A stretch of 64,000 nucleotides of DNA from Clostridia bacterium (GTDB lineage: Bacteria; Bacillota; Clostridia; UMGS1840; HGM11507), in assembly GCA_017554615.1 (NCBI GenBank), contig JAFZHY010000004.1, positions 1 through 64,000 of the forward strand. Reading direction: 5' to 3'. Position numbers and translations under genes: made by a program. This document shows positions 26,436-36,189 of the stretch, in pieces. The notes beneath the pieces are model-generated. The model was not told where the DNA came from and made no database searches. It saw only the letters and a list, made by a program, of their open reading frames with translations. How positions within the stretch are numbered: the first letter of the stretch is position 1; the number at the start of each line of letters is the position of its first letter.

Positions 26436-28253
26436 ATGTCCCGAATTAATGTTCTTAGTTCACAACTTTCCAATATGATTGCAGCAGGAGAAGTTTTGGA
26501 AAGACCTTCGTCTGCAGTTAAAGAACTTGTTGAAAACTCAATAGATGCAGGTGCTGACCGTATAATAGTTGAGATAGAAGACGGTGGCAAAACTTTAATA
26601 AAGGTTACAGATAACGGGTCTGGTATGACAAGGGAAGACGCCCAAACCTGTTTTCTTCGCCATGCAACAAGTAAAATTTCAACCAAAGAAGATTTGGAAA
26701 ATATTATAACTTTAGGTTTCAGGGGCGAAGCATTAGCAAGTATTGCCGCAGTGAGCGAAGTGATATTGGAAACAAGAGTAAAAGAAAATATAACGGGAAC
26801 AAGAGTGCATATAAAAGCAGGAGAAATAATCGATGTTTCTGATGTTGGATGTAATGTGGGAACGGTTATTACAATTAAAAATCTCTTTTTTAACACACCT
26901 GTCAGAATGAAGTTTTTAAAATCGGATACAACTGAAGCATCCTATATTACAGAGATTATGGAAAAACTTATTATTGCAAGGCCTGATATTTCATTTCTCT
27001 TTATAAAAAATAAAAAGGAATGTTTATATTCAGCAGGGGATAACAATGAGTTTTCCAACCTTTTAAATATTTACTCAAAGGACATCTGCGATAATTTAAT
27101 AAAAATAGATTACAAAGAAGACTATATCACAATAAAAGGTTATTTAGGCAACGAAAAAATACTTCGTTCCAACCGAAAAAATCAGATATTTTTTGTTAAT
27201 GGAAGAGTAGTTAAAAACAGAATTTTTTACAGTGCAACAGACGAAGCCTTAAAAGAAAAGGTTATGGTATCCAAATATCCTTTTATAATACTTGATATAA
27301 CTGTTAACCCTGAAGAAGTGGATGTTAATGTTCATCCTACCAAAGCAGAAGTTAAATTTTCAGACGACAGATTTATCTATAACCATATTTATAATGCCAT
27401 ATATTCATCTTCCAAAGTTTCGGGAATGGAAGATGAAAGTAAAAATATTGAACCTTTAAAAGAAGAATATGAAAAAATGTCATTTATTAAACCGACAGAG
27501 TTTATAGAAAAACCTATTAAAATGACATTAAGGGAAGAAAAAAAGGAATATAACAAAGAGTTTGATGTGGTTGATACACCGAAATTTGAAGCGCTTGTTC
27601 CAAAGGTAAAAGAGCCTTCAAAACCTTATATCGTTGAAGATAAGAAAGAAATGGTTGTAAAAAAAGAAGAAAAAGTAAAAGATTATAAAATAATAGGCCA
27701 ACTGTTTTCAACATATGTGGTAATAGAAAAAGAAGATAAAATATTTCTTCTTGATCAACACGCAGCCCATGAACGCCTTTTGTATGATAAAATAAGAAAA
27801 GAATATGAAAATAAAAATATCATATCCCAGAAACTTCTTATGCCACGTACAATTCGCCTGTCGCCTACTGAATATAGCATAGCGATAGAAAACCTTGAAG
27901 TTTTTTCAGGTCTTGGTTTTGATATAAGCGTGTTTTCCGATAACGAACTTGCAGTAAGGGAAATTCCTTTTGAACTTGGAATAAATGAACTTACCGATAC
28001 AGTTTTGGAAATTATAGAAATAATAAAAGATAATAAAAAGAGCCTTATTACATACAAGCAGGAAAAAGCACTTCACACCCTTGCGTGTAAAAGTGCAATA
28101 AAGGCAAATATGAACTTTTCAGATTATGAACTTGAAAAACTTGTTGATGATGTTTTAAATCTTCAGGATGCAAACACCTGTCCGCACGGACGACCTCTTT
28201 TTGTGTCTTACACTAAATATGAAATTGAAAAACACTTTAAAAGGATAACATAG
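26436..28253 (+). CDS. mutL: DNA mismatch repair protein MutL (endonuclease type)
   Basis: The 605-residue protein begins with the GHKL ATPase: IAAGEVLERPSSAVKELVENSIDAGA, DNGSGM and GFRGEALAS. After a charged, Lys/Glu-rich linker (about 330-415), the C-terminal dimerisation domain carries the metal-dependent nicking motif DQHAAHE near residue 439, plus ACKSAIKA and CPHGRP. This is the endonuclease type found in bacteria without MutH, so the strand signal is not Dam methylation. The fourth position of the DQHA(X)2E(X)4E motif is Asp rather than Glu. miaA follows by 3 bp. Confidence 0.95.
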   Translation: MSRINVLSSQLSNMIAAGEVLERPSSAVKELVENSIDAGADRIIVEIEDGGKTLIKVTDNGSGMTREDAQTCFLRHATSKISTKEDLENIITLGFRGEALASIAAVSEVILETRVKENITGTRVHIKAGEIIDVSDVGCNVGTVITIKNLFFNTPVRMKFLKSDTTEASYITEIMEKLIIARPDISFLFIKNKKECLYSAGDNNEFSNLLNIYSKDICDNLIKIDYKEDYITIKGYLGNEKILRSNRKNQIFFVNGRVVKNRIFYSATDEALKEKVMVSKYPFIILDITVNPEEVDVNVHPTKAEVKFSDDRFIYNHIYNAIYSSSKVSGMEDESKNIEPLKEEYEKMSFIKPTEFIEKPIKMTLREEKKEYNKEFDVVDTPKFEALVPKVKEPSKPYIVEDKKEMVVKKEEKVKDYKIIGQLFSTYVVIEKEDKIFLLDQHAAHERLLYDKIRKEYENKNIISQKLLMPRTIRLSPTEYSIAIENLEVFSGLGFDISVFSDNELAVREIPFELGINELTDTVLEIIEIIKDNKKSLITYKQEKALHTLACKSAIKANMNFSDYELEKLVDDVLNLQDANTCPHGRPLFVSYTKYEIEKHFKRIT

Positions 28254-28256
28254 GCT

Positions 28257-29177
28257 ATGAAAAAAATAGTTTGTATTGCCGGGCCGACAGGGTCAGGAAA
28301 AACAAAACTCGGCATAGAAACAGCAAAAAAATATAACGGTGAAATTATTTCTGCCGATTCTATGCAAATATATAAAAAACTAAATATCGGCACAGCCAAA
28401 CCAACCGAAGAAGAAAAAGAGGGAATAGAGCATCATTTAATTGATATAATCTCTCCTTGTTCTCAGTTTTCGGTAAAAGAATTTGTTGATTTAGCCAATA
28501 AAAAAATAGACGGTATAATTAAAAAAAATAAACTCCCTGTTATAGTAGGGGGCACAGGCCTTTTTATATCCTCTCTTATTGATAATGTTAAGTTTTCAGA
28601 AAGTGAGCAGGATGAAAGATTAAGGGAAGAACTTAAGAATTTAGCAGAAGAAAAAGGCGCCGAATATCTTCATAATATGTTAAAAGACATAGATTACGAG
28701 TCATATTTAAGGCTTCATCCGAACAATATAAGAAGAGTTATAAGAGCAATAGAAATTTATAAAACAACAGGGATGACAATGAGTGAGCAGATAAAAAACT
28801 CAAAGAATGTTCCGTCCCAGTTTGATGTAAGATATTTTGGACTTAACACAAGGCGCGAAGTTATATATGAGCGTATAAACAAAAGAGTGGATATTATGGT
28901 TGAACAAGGTCTTTTTGATGAAGTTTACGCTTTGTATAATGAAGGGATAGATTTAAGGTATAAATCTATGCAGGCAATAGGCTATAAACAACTTATAATG
29001 CACTTTGAAGGGAAGTTAACAAAAGAAGAAGCCATAGACCTTATAAAGCAGGAGTCAAGAAGATATGCCAAAAGGCAGTTAACCTGGTTTAGAAGAGATG
29101 AGAGAATTATCTGGATAGATATAGAAAAATACAATACGCCAGAGTTACAACTTGAATTTATAGAAAAATATATATAA
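28257..29177 (+). CDS. miaA: tRNA dimethylallyltransferase
   Basis: The 306-residue enzyme transfers the dimethylallyl group to A37 of tRNAs reading UNN codons, making the substrate of MiaB. The P-loop GPTGSGKTKLG is at residues 8-18, followed by SADSMQIYKKLNIGTAKP, VGGTGLF and the C-terminal YKSMQAIGYK and RRYAKRQLTWFRRD. The length is normal. It lies in the same operon as miaB, 3 bp after mutL; miaA beside mutL is a common bacterial arrangement. Confidence 0.95.
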   Translation: MKKIVCIAGPTGSGKTKLGIETAKKYNGEIISADSMQIYKKLNIGTAKPTEEEKEGIEHHLIDIISPCSQFSVKEFVDLANKKIDGIIKKNKLPVIVGGTGLFISSLIDNVKFSESEQDERLREELKNLAEEKGAEYLHNMLKDIDYESYLRLHPNNIRRVIRAIEIYKTTGMTMSEQIKNSKNVPSQFDVRYFGLNTRREVIYERINKRVDIMVEQGLFDEVYALYNEGIDLRYKSMQAIGYKQLIMHFEGKLTKEEAIDLIKQESRRYAKRQLTWFRRDERIIWIDIEKYNTPELQLEFIEKYI

Positions 29178-29193
29178 CAAAAAAGGAGGATTT

Positions 29194-30429
29194 ATGAATA
29201 AAAATTATAAACTAAAAATTACAGGAATACTTATTTTAGTGCTTTCTATTATTGTTTTAATAAGTATGTATTACATAAATTCTTCCTCAGCAAATACAAT
29301 AACTGTTTATAAAGAATCGGTAGAAGAAAAGGTTTATGCCAAAGGATTTATATGTACCGAGTCTACATTAATTAGTGCAAATGAAACAGGCGAAGTTTTA
29401 TTTACTTGTCCTGAAGGGAAAATGATTGTCCCTTATTATAAAATAGCAACAATCTATTCAGGTGTAATAGATGATGATACACGCACCACTTTAAAAAATC
29501 TTAACGATAAAATAGTATATGCAGGTGCAAATGTAAAAAACAAGGATAATATAGTGGGGGATGTCCCTACCATAACAAGAGAAATAAGTAAATCTATTTC
29601 ACAGGCGATTACCGAAACTAATGAAAATAACTATTCAAATATTTATAAAATAAAGAACGAAATAAACCTTTATAATAAGAAACTTTTTGAATTAAAAGGC
29701 GAAAAAATAGAGGTTAAGGAAGAAAATATTGAAGACGAAATTATAAAGGTTGAGCATTCGCTAAATCTTAATAAAACTGAATATAAAAGCCCTGTTCACG
29801 GTATGTTTTCAACAAAGGTTACAAACTTTGATGAACTTATTACTCCAAAAAAAGTAACCAGTCTTTCACCAGGCGAGTATGACTCAATTTATAATACAAA
29901 AATTGAAGAACAAAATGATATCGCACCCGGTAAGAATTTTTGTAAAATTGTAAATAACTACGAGTGGTATACTGTGGCTAAATTTAAAAAGGAAGAAATT
30001 GAGGGAATAAGCGAGGGGTCTTTTGTTCATTTAAGAATTTTAAATAAATCTGACAGTAAAATTCCTGCAACGGTTATATATATATCCGATGAGGAGGATG
30101 AAGAAGTGGTTGTTGCCTTAAAATCAACCAAACATCTTGATAATATATGGGTAACTGATAAAATAGAATTTGAACTGATACTAAGAACAAGGTCAGGCTT
30201 TAAAGTTCCTCCGTCTGCCATAATAGAAAGAGGAAATGAATACGGAGTATATGCAATTAAAGACAGTGTGTATAAATTTATTAAAGTAGAGCCTGTGCTT
30301 TTTGAAGATAAGTTTGTCCTTTTAAAAGATAAAACAACTGAGGGTGGCTCAGAGGGAGAAAATGTCATTTTATACGATTTTGTGGTGGTAAATCCTGAAC
30401 ATGTTAAAGAAGGGGATTTCGCACATTAG
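29194..30429 (+). CDS. HlyD-like membrane-anchored protein, unknown function
   Basis: The 411-residue product starts with a basic N-terminus and a single hydrophobic segment (about 10-30), so most of it should lie outside the cytoplasmic membrane. It has an HlyD-like layout: a barrel-like region (KGFICTESTLISANETGEVLF), a helical middle (150-190), then beta-rich segments ending in VPPSAIIERGNEYGVYAI. In other Clostridia similar genes lie next to yggS and sepF. No ABC transporter partner is adjacent, so an efflux role is doubtful. Its place in a division-gene cluster suggests an envelope role (inference). The first part of yggS overlaps it in a rejected upstream reading. Confidence 0.65.
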   Translation: MNKNYKLKITGILILVLSIIVLISMYYINSSSANTITVYKESVEEKVYAKGFICTESTLISANETGEVLFTCPEGKMIVPYYKIATIYSGVIDDDTRTTLKNLNDKIVYAGANVKNKDNIVGDVPTITREISKSISQAITETNENNYSNIYKIKNEINLYNKKLFELKGEKIEVKEENIEDEIIKVEHSLNLNKTEYKSPVHGMFSTKVTNFDELITPKKVTSLSPGEYDSIYNTKIEEQNDIAPGKNFCKIVNNYEWYTVAKFKKEEIEGISEGSFVHLRILNKSDSKIPATVIYISDEEDEEVVVALKSTKHLDNIWVTDKIEFELILRTRSGFKVPPSAIIERGNEYGVYAIKDSVYKFIKVEPVLFEDKFVLLKDKTTEGGSEGENVILYDFVVVNPEHVKEGDFAH

Positions 30430-30442
30430 TTGGGAGAAAGAA

Positions 30443-31126
30443 ATGATTTCTGATAATATTAAGAAAATTAAAGAAGATATTTTTAATGCCTGTATAAAAA
30501 GCGGCAGAGATTTTTCAAAAATTGAAATAGTGGGCGTTACAAAAACGGTTAAAGAAGATAAAATACTTTGCGCAATAAACGAGGGGATAACCCATGTGGG
30601 GGAAAACCGAGTTCAGGAATATCTTTCTAAATATGATTTCTATAAAGCGAATAATTTAAAAACAAGCATAATCGGTCATCTTCAGACCAATAAAGTAAAA
30701 TATATTATCGATAAGGCAGACCTTATTCAGTCGGTGGACAGTTTCCACCTGGCAGAAGAAATTTCAAAACAGGCGCTAAAGCATAATACCACAATGGATA
30801 TACTGGTTGAAATAAATATAGGAGATGAAGAATCTAAATCAGGTGTATCCTTTAGCGAGGTTGATGAAATTACTCATAGAATAAGCGAACTTCCGGGCAT
30901 TTTTATAAAAGGTCTTATGTCTATTCCTCCTGTTTTTACAGATGAAATAACAGCAAGAGGATATTTTCAAAAATTATATAAAATTTATATTGACATTATG
31001 GGCAAAAAAAGGGATAATATATGTATGGATATTCTGTCTATGGGTATGTCAAGTGATTACCTTTTGGCCATAGAAGAAGGCTCTAATATGGTAAGAATAG
31101 GCAGAGGAATATTCGGCGAAAGATAA
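30443..31126 (+). CDS. YggS/PLPBP family PLP-binding protein
   Basis: The 227-residue protein is of the YggS/YlmE (PLPBP) family: single-domain PLP proteins that control vitamin B6 and amino acid balance without known catalysis. Motifs include VGVTKTV with the PLP-binding Lys, VGENRVQEYLSKY, IGHLQTNKVK, LVEINIGDEESKSG, MGMSSDYLLAIEEG and VRIGRGIFGER. The chosen ATG follows GGGAG; an in-frame start at 30401 lies inside the preceding gene. As in B. subtilis (ylmE-sepF), it lies directly upstream of sepF. Confidence 0.93.
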   Translation: MISDNIKKIKEDIFNACIKSGRDFSKIEIVGVTKTVKEDKILCAINEGITHVGENRVQEYLSKYDFYKANNLKTSIIGHLQTNKVKYIIDKADLIQSVDSFHLAEEISKQALKHNTTMDILVEINIGDEESKSGVSFSEVDEITHRISELPGIFIKGLMSIPPVFTDEITARGYFQKLYKIYIDIMGKKRDNICMDILSMGMSSDYLLAIEEGSNMVRIGRGIFGER

Positions 31127-31171
31127 AGGCAAATCTTAAAATGAGAAATATATAAATCGGGAGGAAATAAA

Positions 31172-31630
31172 ATGGCTAATTTTTTCAAAAAAACAATGGA
31201 ATTTATAGGTTTATCAGACGAAGATGAAAATATCGATGTTGAACCGGTAGAAGAAAAAGAAAGCGAAAGAGAAAAGAAAAACGATTCTTTCTCAGTAAGC
31301 CCTAAAAAGAATAAGGTGGTTAATATCCATACTACTACTCAGCTAAAAGTTGTTGTATACACTCCTAATTCTTTTGACAGTGCAAGAGAAATTGCTGACC
31401 ACTTAAAAGCAAAAAAACCGGTTGTAATAAATTTAGAAAATGTTGAAACTTCTGTTGGCAGAAGAATAATCGACTTTTTAACAGGCTCTGTTTATGCAGT
31501 TGACGGAAGCATCCAGAAAATAGCAGACAGAATCTTCCTTATCGCTCCTTATAATGTTGGTATTATGGGCGGAGATGTTAAGGACGAGCTTATGAAAAAC
31601 AAAATAGTTTTCCCTTATACTAACAGATAA
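31172..31630 (+). CDS. sepF: Cell division protein SepF
   Basis: The 152-residue protein has an N-terminal amphipathic membrane-binding helix (MANFFKKTMEFIGLS), an acidic linker, and a C-terminal FtsZ-binding fold (VVVYTPNSFDSAREIADHLK to GSVYAVDGSIQKIADRIFLIAP). SepF tethers FtsZ rings to the membrane and bundles filaments in Gram-positive bacteria. It stands between yggS and ylmH, the typical ylm cluster order. GGGAGG precedes the ATG. Confidence 0.94.
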   Translation: MANFFKKTMEFIGLSDEDENIDVEPVEEKESEREKKNDSFSVSPKKNKVVNIHTTTQLKVVVYTPNSFDSAREIADHLKAKKPVVINLENVETSVGRRIIDFLTGSVYAVDGSIQKIADRIFLIAPYNVGIMGGDVKDELMKNKIVFPYTNR

Positions 31631-31639
31631 GGTGAATTT

Positions 31640-32410
31640 ATGCAAAAAAAAGACAGAGTGTTGTATTATGCAACTGACAAAGAGGAAAGGCTTCTTCTTT
31701 CCCATATCTTTGACAATTATGTTAAATCAGTTACAAAAAACCATAATACATATTCAAATTTTTTTAGCGAAGAAAAAACATTGCTTATAGAAAGTGCATT
31801 CGGCAATGAATGTGATGTAAAATTTGATACATATGGCGGATATCAAGGAGCAGAAAGAGTGATTTCTGCTTTTTTGGTGAATGAAGAAAAGAAAGCCTAC
31901 CCTATAAAATGTCTGGAAATTACAGGAAGGGATATTAAGAAACTTTCCCATCGTGATTTTTTAGGCGCTTTAATGAGTCTTGGAATTGAAAGAGATACAG
32001 TAGGCGATATTATCATATCGGATAAATGCTATGTGTTTGTAAAAGAAGAAATTGCAGATTATATTATATTTAACCTGTCTAAAGTCGGCAATGTGGGAGT
32101 AAGCGTCTTAGAATACTTGGGCGAAGAAATTGTAAGGGAAGAAAAAAGCGAAATTTTAACGGTAACTGTTGAATCACTTCGCTTAGATTTAATTTTATCT
32201 AAAGCCTTTAATATTAAAAGGAGCGACAGTGTAAAGTATATAGCAGCAGGTAAGGCTACAGTGTCAGCAAGAACTGTTACTGCAAACGATTATAAGGTTA
32301 AAGAGAATGATAAAATAACCTTAAAAGGCAAGGGAAAAGTATTGTTCTTAGGAGAAAAAGGGCAAAGTAAAAAAGGCAAGATCATAGTAAGTATCAAAAA
32401 ATATCTGTAA
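31640..32410 (+). CDS. ylmH: YlmH-type S4 domain RNA-binding protein
   Basis: The 256-residue protein matches YlmH of the ylm division cluster. The N-terminal part contains the conserved ITGRDIKKLSHRDFLGALMSLGIERDTVGDI region, and the C-terminal S4 RNA-binding domain spans about 180-240 (LRLDLILSKAFNIKRSDSVKYIAAGKATVS). YlmH homologues associate with ribosomes and have been linked to rescue of obstructed 50S subunits; the division link is by gene position. It lies 9 bp after sepF and 13 bp before divIVA. Confidence 0.9.
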   Translation: MQKKDRVLYYATDKEERLLLSHIFDNYVKSVTKNHNTYSNFFSEEKTLLIESAFGNECDVKFDTYGGYQGAERVISAFLVNEEKKAYPIKCLEITGRDIKKLSHRDFLGALMSLGIERDTVGDIIISDKCYVFVKEEIADYIIFNLSKVGNVGVSVLEYLGEEIVREEKSEILTVTVESLRLDLILSKAFNIKRSDSVKYIAAGKATVSARTVTANDYKVKENDKITLKGKGKVLFLGEKGQSKKGKIIVSIKKYL

Positions 32411-32423
32411 GGGGGATATATTT

Positions 32424-32861
32424 ATGATTACACCTGTTGAAATACAGAATAAGGAATTTTCAAAAAGTGCATTTGGATACAATAAAAACGAGGTAGACGA
32501 ATTTTTAGGCATTATAGAAAGTGAATATGATGCTTTATATAAAGAAAATATCGCGCTTAATGATAAAATAAATATGCTTCGCGATGCAATAAAAGAATAT
32601 AAATCTATGGAAGCGGCACTTCAGAGTACTATTATGACTGCGCAGAATGTTGCAACAGAACTTGAAACAACTGCTAAATTAAAAGCCGAAACCATTATTA
32701 AAGAAGCAGAAAATAAAGCAGCCGATATAATAATAAATGCAAAAAAAGAAGTAAGCGATATTATAAACCGTAAAGAAGTATTGGCGCAGGAATATGATAT
32801 CTATAAAATAAAAATTAAAAATACAGTTGAAGAGCAACTTAAAATAATTAACGAAATTTAG
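32424..32861 (+). CDS. divIVA: DivIVA domain protein
   Basis: The 145-residue protein starts with the DivIVA membrane-curvature domain (ITPVEIQNKEFSKSAFGYNKNEVDEFL) and continues as a coiled coil to the end. DivIVA proteins gather at negatively curved membrane, at septa and poles, and recruit partners in division or chromosome placement. The protein is a little shorter than B. subtilis DivIVA. Its position after ylmH and before ileS is the usual ylm-divIVA-ileS order of Firmicutes. Confidence 0.93.
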   Translation: MITPVEIQNKEFSKSAFGYNKNEVDEFLGIIESEYDALYKENIALNDKINMLRDAIKEYKSMEAALQSTIMTAQNVATELETTAKLKAETIIKEAENKAADIIINAKKEVSDIINRKEVLAQEYDIYKIKIKNTVEEQLKIINEI

Positions 32862-32882
32862 ACCGAAAGGACAGAAAATAAA

Positions 32883-35669
32883 ATGGAAAAAGATTACTCA
32901 ACTACTTTGAATCTTCCTGAAACCGAGTTCCCTATGCGTGGTAACCTGCCTGTAAGAGAACCTGAATTCTTGGAAGAAATGAATAAAAAGGACCTTTATA
33001 ATAAGTTAATGGAAAAAAACGAAGGTAAACCTTTATTTATTCTTCACGACGGACCTCCGTTTGCAAACGGGGATATCCATACAGGACATGCGCTTAACAA
33101 AATCTTAAAGGATATTGTTATTAAACATAAAGCGATGACAGGTTATAAAACACCGTATATTCCTGGCTGGGATACTCACGGTCTTCCTATTGAAACTCAG
33201 GCAATTAAAAAAATGGGTGTTAACCGTTTTGAAGCAGGGCCTGTTAAATTCAGAGAAGTGTGTAAAGATTTCGCAGAAGGTTATATAAAGAACCATATTG
33301 AACAGTTCAAACGCCTTGGTGTAATCGGAGATTTTGAAAATCCGTATATCACATATCAGCCTGAATTTGAAGCAAGACAGATTGAATTATTCGGCGAAAT
33401 TGCAAAAAAAGATATTATATATAAAGGTTTAAAACCTGTTTACTGGTGTCCTGACTGTCAGACTGCTTTAGCCGAAGCAGAAATTGAATATCAGGAAGAT
33501 AAAACATACTCAATTTATGTAAAGTTTGAAGTATGCGATGATGTAAATAATATTTTATCAGGCATTGATAACGCATATTTTGTTATCTGGACAACTACTA
33601 CATGGACTCTTCCTGGCAACGTTGCTATATGTCTTAATGCTGATTTTGATTACGGTGTATATAAAACAGAAAAAGGCAATTTAATTGTTGCCAAAGAAAT
33701 GGCTCAGTCTGTTTTTGCAACTATCGGTATTGAAAATTACGAAGAATTAAAGGTTATAAAAGGAAAAGATTTGGAAGGAATATGGTGTAAACATCCGTTC
33801 CTTGACAGAAAATCTCTTATAATAAACGGAGACCATGTTACATTAGAAGCAGGTACAGGATGCGTTCATACTGCTCCTGGCTTTGGTATGGATGACTTTT
33901 TGGTTTGCCAGAATTATAAAGAACTTCCTATTATAGTTTCAGCAGACGATAAAGGCTGTATGACCGACGAAGCAGGAGAATTTGCAGGCCTTAAATATGA
34001 AGAAGCAAACAAGAAAATTGCAATAAAATTAGATGAAACAGGTCATCTTTTAAAGAGTGTTAAAATTGCTCACCAGTACCCTCACTGCTGGAGATGTAAA
34101 AACCCTATAATATTCAGAGCAACTGAACAATGGTTTGCATCAATTGATGCGTTTAAAGATAAAGCCATTGAAGCAATAAAAAAAGTTAAATGGGTTCCTC
34201 AATGGGGAGAAGAAAGAATTGCAGGAATGGTTAAAGACAGAGCAGACTGGTGTATCTCCCGTCAGAGAACATGGGGTGTGCCTATTCCTATTTTCTACTG
34301 CGAAGAATGTAATAAACCGATTATCAATGAAAAAACTATTGATGCAATAAAAGAACTTTTCGGCAAAGAAGGTTCTAACGCATGGTATACACTTGATCAG
34401 GATAAATTCTTAGCCGACTTAGGTGTTAAATGCGAATGCGGATGTGATAAATTCAGAAAAGAAACTGATATAATGGACGTTTGGTTTGATTCAGGTTCAT
34501 CTCACGCTTCTGTTATAGAAGAAAGAGAAGGCGTAGAAGTTTCTGATATGTATCTTGAAGGTAACGACCAGTACAGAGGCTGGTTCCAGTCTTCACTTTT
34601 AACTTCCGTTGCAACAAAAGGCGTTGCACCGTATAAAACAGTACTTACTCATGGTATGGTAGTTGACGGAGAAGGCAAGAAAATGTCTAAATCTTTAGGC
34701 AACGGTATCGACCCTATTAAAGATATCTGTGAAAAAATGGGTGCAGATATTTTAAGGCTATGGGTAACCTCTTCTGACTATAAAGCAGATATAAGAATTT
34801 CTTACGATATTTTAAAACAGATTTCTGAAATATACAGAAAAATAAGAAATACAGCAAGATATATCTTAGGTAATATTCATGATTTTAATCCTGAAACCGA
34901 TTTGGTAGAATTTAAGGATATGCTTGAAATTGACAGATATGCCATAGCAAAATTAAACTCTGTTACACAAAAAGCGCTAAAAGCATACGAAGATTATGAA
35001 TACCATATTTTATATCACACAATTCATAACTTCTGTGTTGTAGATATGTCAAACTTCTATCTTGATATTATCAAAGACAGATTATATACTGAAAAGAAAG
35101 ATTCTTTTGCAAGAAGAAGTGCACAAACTGCTATGTATATGGTGCTTGATTCACTTGTAAAACTTCTTGCTCCTGTACTTGCATTTACAACAGAAGAAAT
35201 CTGGGCTAATATGCCTCACACATCAAAAGACGATTCTTACAGTGTAATCTTTAACGATATGCCATCATTTAAAGAAGAATTAAACGATGTTTCTCTTTTA
35301 GAAAAATGGGAAAGAATTTCAAAATTAAAAGACGCAGTATCAAAAGGTCTTGAAATTGCAAGAACAAATAAAGTTATAGGTCATTCTCTTGGTGCATCAG
35401 TTACTTTATATGCAGACGGTGAACTTTTAGACTTTATAAAGAGCATAGAAAAAGATTTGGAAACAGTATTTATTGTATCTGATGTTAAAATCAAGGCACT
35501 TGGTGAAGCAGAAGATGCCATAGACTGTGAAGATGTTTTAGGCCTTAAAGTCAAAGTAAGCCAGGCAGAAGGCGAAAAATGTGAAAGATGCTGGATGATT
35601 AAAACTTCTGTTGGAGAAAATAAAGACCATCCTACACTTTGTTCAAGATGTGCAGATGCACTTTTATAA
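32883..35669 (+). CDS. ileS: Isoleucyl-tRNA synthetase
   Basis: The 928-residue class I synthetase has the HIGH-type motif HTGH (in FANGDIHTGHALN, near residue 66), the CP1 editing domain with TTTTWTLPGN, and GKKMSKSLGNG near 600. The C-terminal zinc module has CERCW and CSRC pairs. This is the bacterial type with the C-terminal zinc finger. Unlike many Firmicute ileS genes it has no T-box: only 21 bp separate it from divIVA, and it is read as the last gene of the miaB operon. A terminator follows. Confidence 0.96.
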   Translation: MEKDYSTTLNLPETEFPMRGNLPVREPEFLEEMNKKDLYNKLMEKNEGKPLFILHDGPPFANGDIHTGHALNKILKDIVIKHKAMTGYKTPYIPGWDTHGLPIETQAIKKMGVNRFEAGPVKFREVCKDFAEGYIKNHIEQFKRLGVIGDFENPYITYQPEFEARQIELFGEIAKKDIIYKGLKPVYWCPDCQTALAEAEIEYQEDKTYSIYVKFEVCDDVNNILSGIDNAYFVIWTTTTWTLPGNVAICLNADFDYGVYKTEKGNLIVAKEMAQSVFATIGIENYEELKVIKGKDLEGIWCKHPFLDRKSLIINGDHVTLEAGTGCVHTAPGFGMDDFLVCQNYKELPIIVSADDKGCMTDEAGEFAGLKYEEANKKIAIKLDETGHLLKSVKIAHQYPHCWRCKNPIIFRATEQWFASIDAFKDKAIEAIKKVKWVPQWGEERIAGMVKDRADWCISRQRTWGVPIPIFYCEECNKPIINEKTIDAIKELFGKEGSNAWYTLDQDKFLADLGVKCECGCDKFRKETDIMDVWFDSGSSHASVIEEREGVEVSDMYLEGNDQYRGWFQSSLLTSVATKGVAPYKTVLTHGMVVDGEGKKMSKSLGNGIDPIKDICEKMGADILRLWVTSSDYKADIRISYDILKQISEIYRKIRNTARYILGNIHDFNPETDLVEFKDMLEIDRYAIAKLNSVTQKALKAYEDYEYHILYHTIHNFCVVDMSNFYLDIIKDRLYTEKKDSFARRSAQTAMYMVLDSLVKLLAPVLAFTTEEIWANMPHTSKDDSYSVIFNDMPSFKEELNDVSLLEKWERISKLKDAVSKGLEIARTNKVIGHSLGASVTLYADGELLDFIKSIEKDLETVFIVSDVKIKALGEAEDAIDCEDVLGLKVKVSQAEGEKCERCWMIKTSVGENKDHPTLCSRCADALL

Positions 35670-35687
35670 TTATAATGAATAATTAAG

Positions 35688-35712
35688 AAAGGACTGTTAA
35701 CAGTCCTTTTTT
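35688..35712 (+). terminator. Terminator after ileS
   Basis: AAAGGACTG and CAGTCCTTT form a near-continuous palindrome (centre TTAA) followed by T residues. lspA begins only 17 bp later, so some read-through is likely. Confidence 0.82.
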
Positions 35713-35729
35713 AAAAAACGGAGATAAAA

Positions 35730-36188
35730 ATGTGGATTTATATTTTGATTACTATGCTCATAATAGCATTGGATATATACACAAAACATCTTGCCAATAC
35801 TGTTATTTTAAATAAAACCATTACCGTAATAGAGGGAGTATTATCCTTTCAGCATAATGGAGGAAATGGCGGAGGAGCATGGGGGATATTAAATGGGCAA
35901 AGATGGTTGCTTGTAAGTATCACTCTGGTTGTTATATGTGCTTTAATAGGCTATCTTATTTATATTAAAGCAACCAACAAACTTCTTTTAACATCCGTGT
36001 CTTTTATAATAGGCGGGGGAATAGGAAACCTTATTGATAGAGTGAGTGTCGGACTCGTTACCGATTTTATAAAATTTGACTTTATCAATTTTCCGATCTT
36101 TAATGTTGCCGACTGCTTTATAGTTATCGGTGTTATTCTTTTGTCTTATTACATTCTGTTTGTGGATGGTCGCAAGGAGGAGAAGTAA
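35730..36188 (+). CDS. lspA: Lipoprotein signal peptidase
   Basis: The 152-residue aspartic peptidase cleaves prolipoproteins after lipidation. It has four membrane segments and the two catalytic Asp motifs, GNLIDRVSVG and FNVADC. The region corresponding to the family NxGxAFG motif reads NGGNGGGAWG. rluD follows with one base between, the common Firmicute pair lspA-rluD. CGGAG precedes the ATG. Confidence 0.94.
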   Translation: MWIYILITMLIIALDIYTKHLANTVILNKTITVIEGVLSFQHNGGNGGGAWGILNGQRWLLVSITLVVICALIGYLIYIKATNKLLLTSVSFIIGGGIGNLIDRVSVGLVTDFIKFDFINFPIFNVADCFIVIGVILLSYYILFVDGRKEEK

Positions 36189-36189
36189 T

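Noticed and set aside
32862-32882. T-box before ileS
   Set aside because: Only 21 bp lie between divIVA and ileS, with just a ribosome site.
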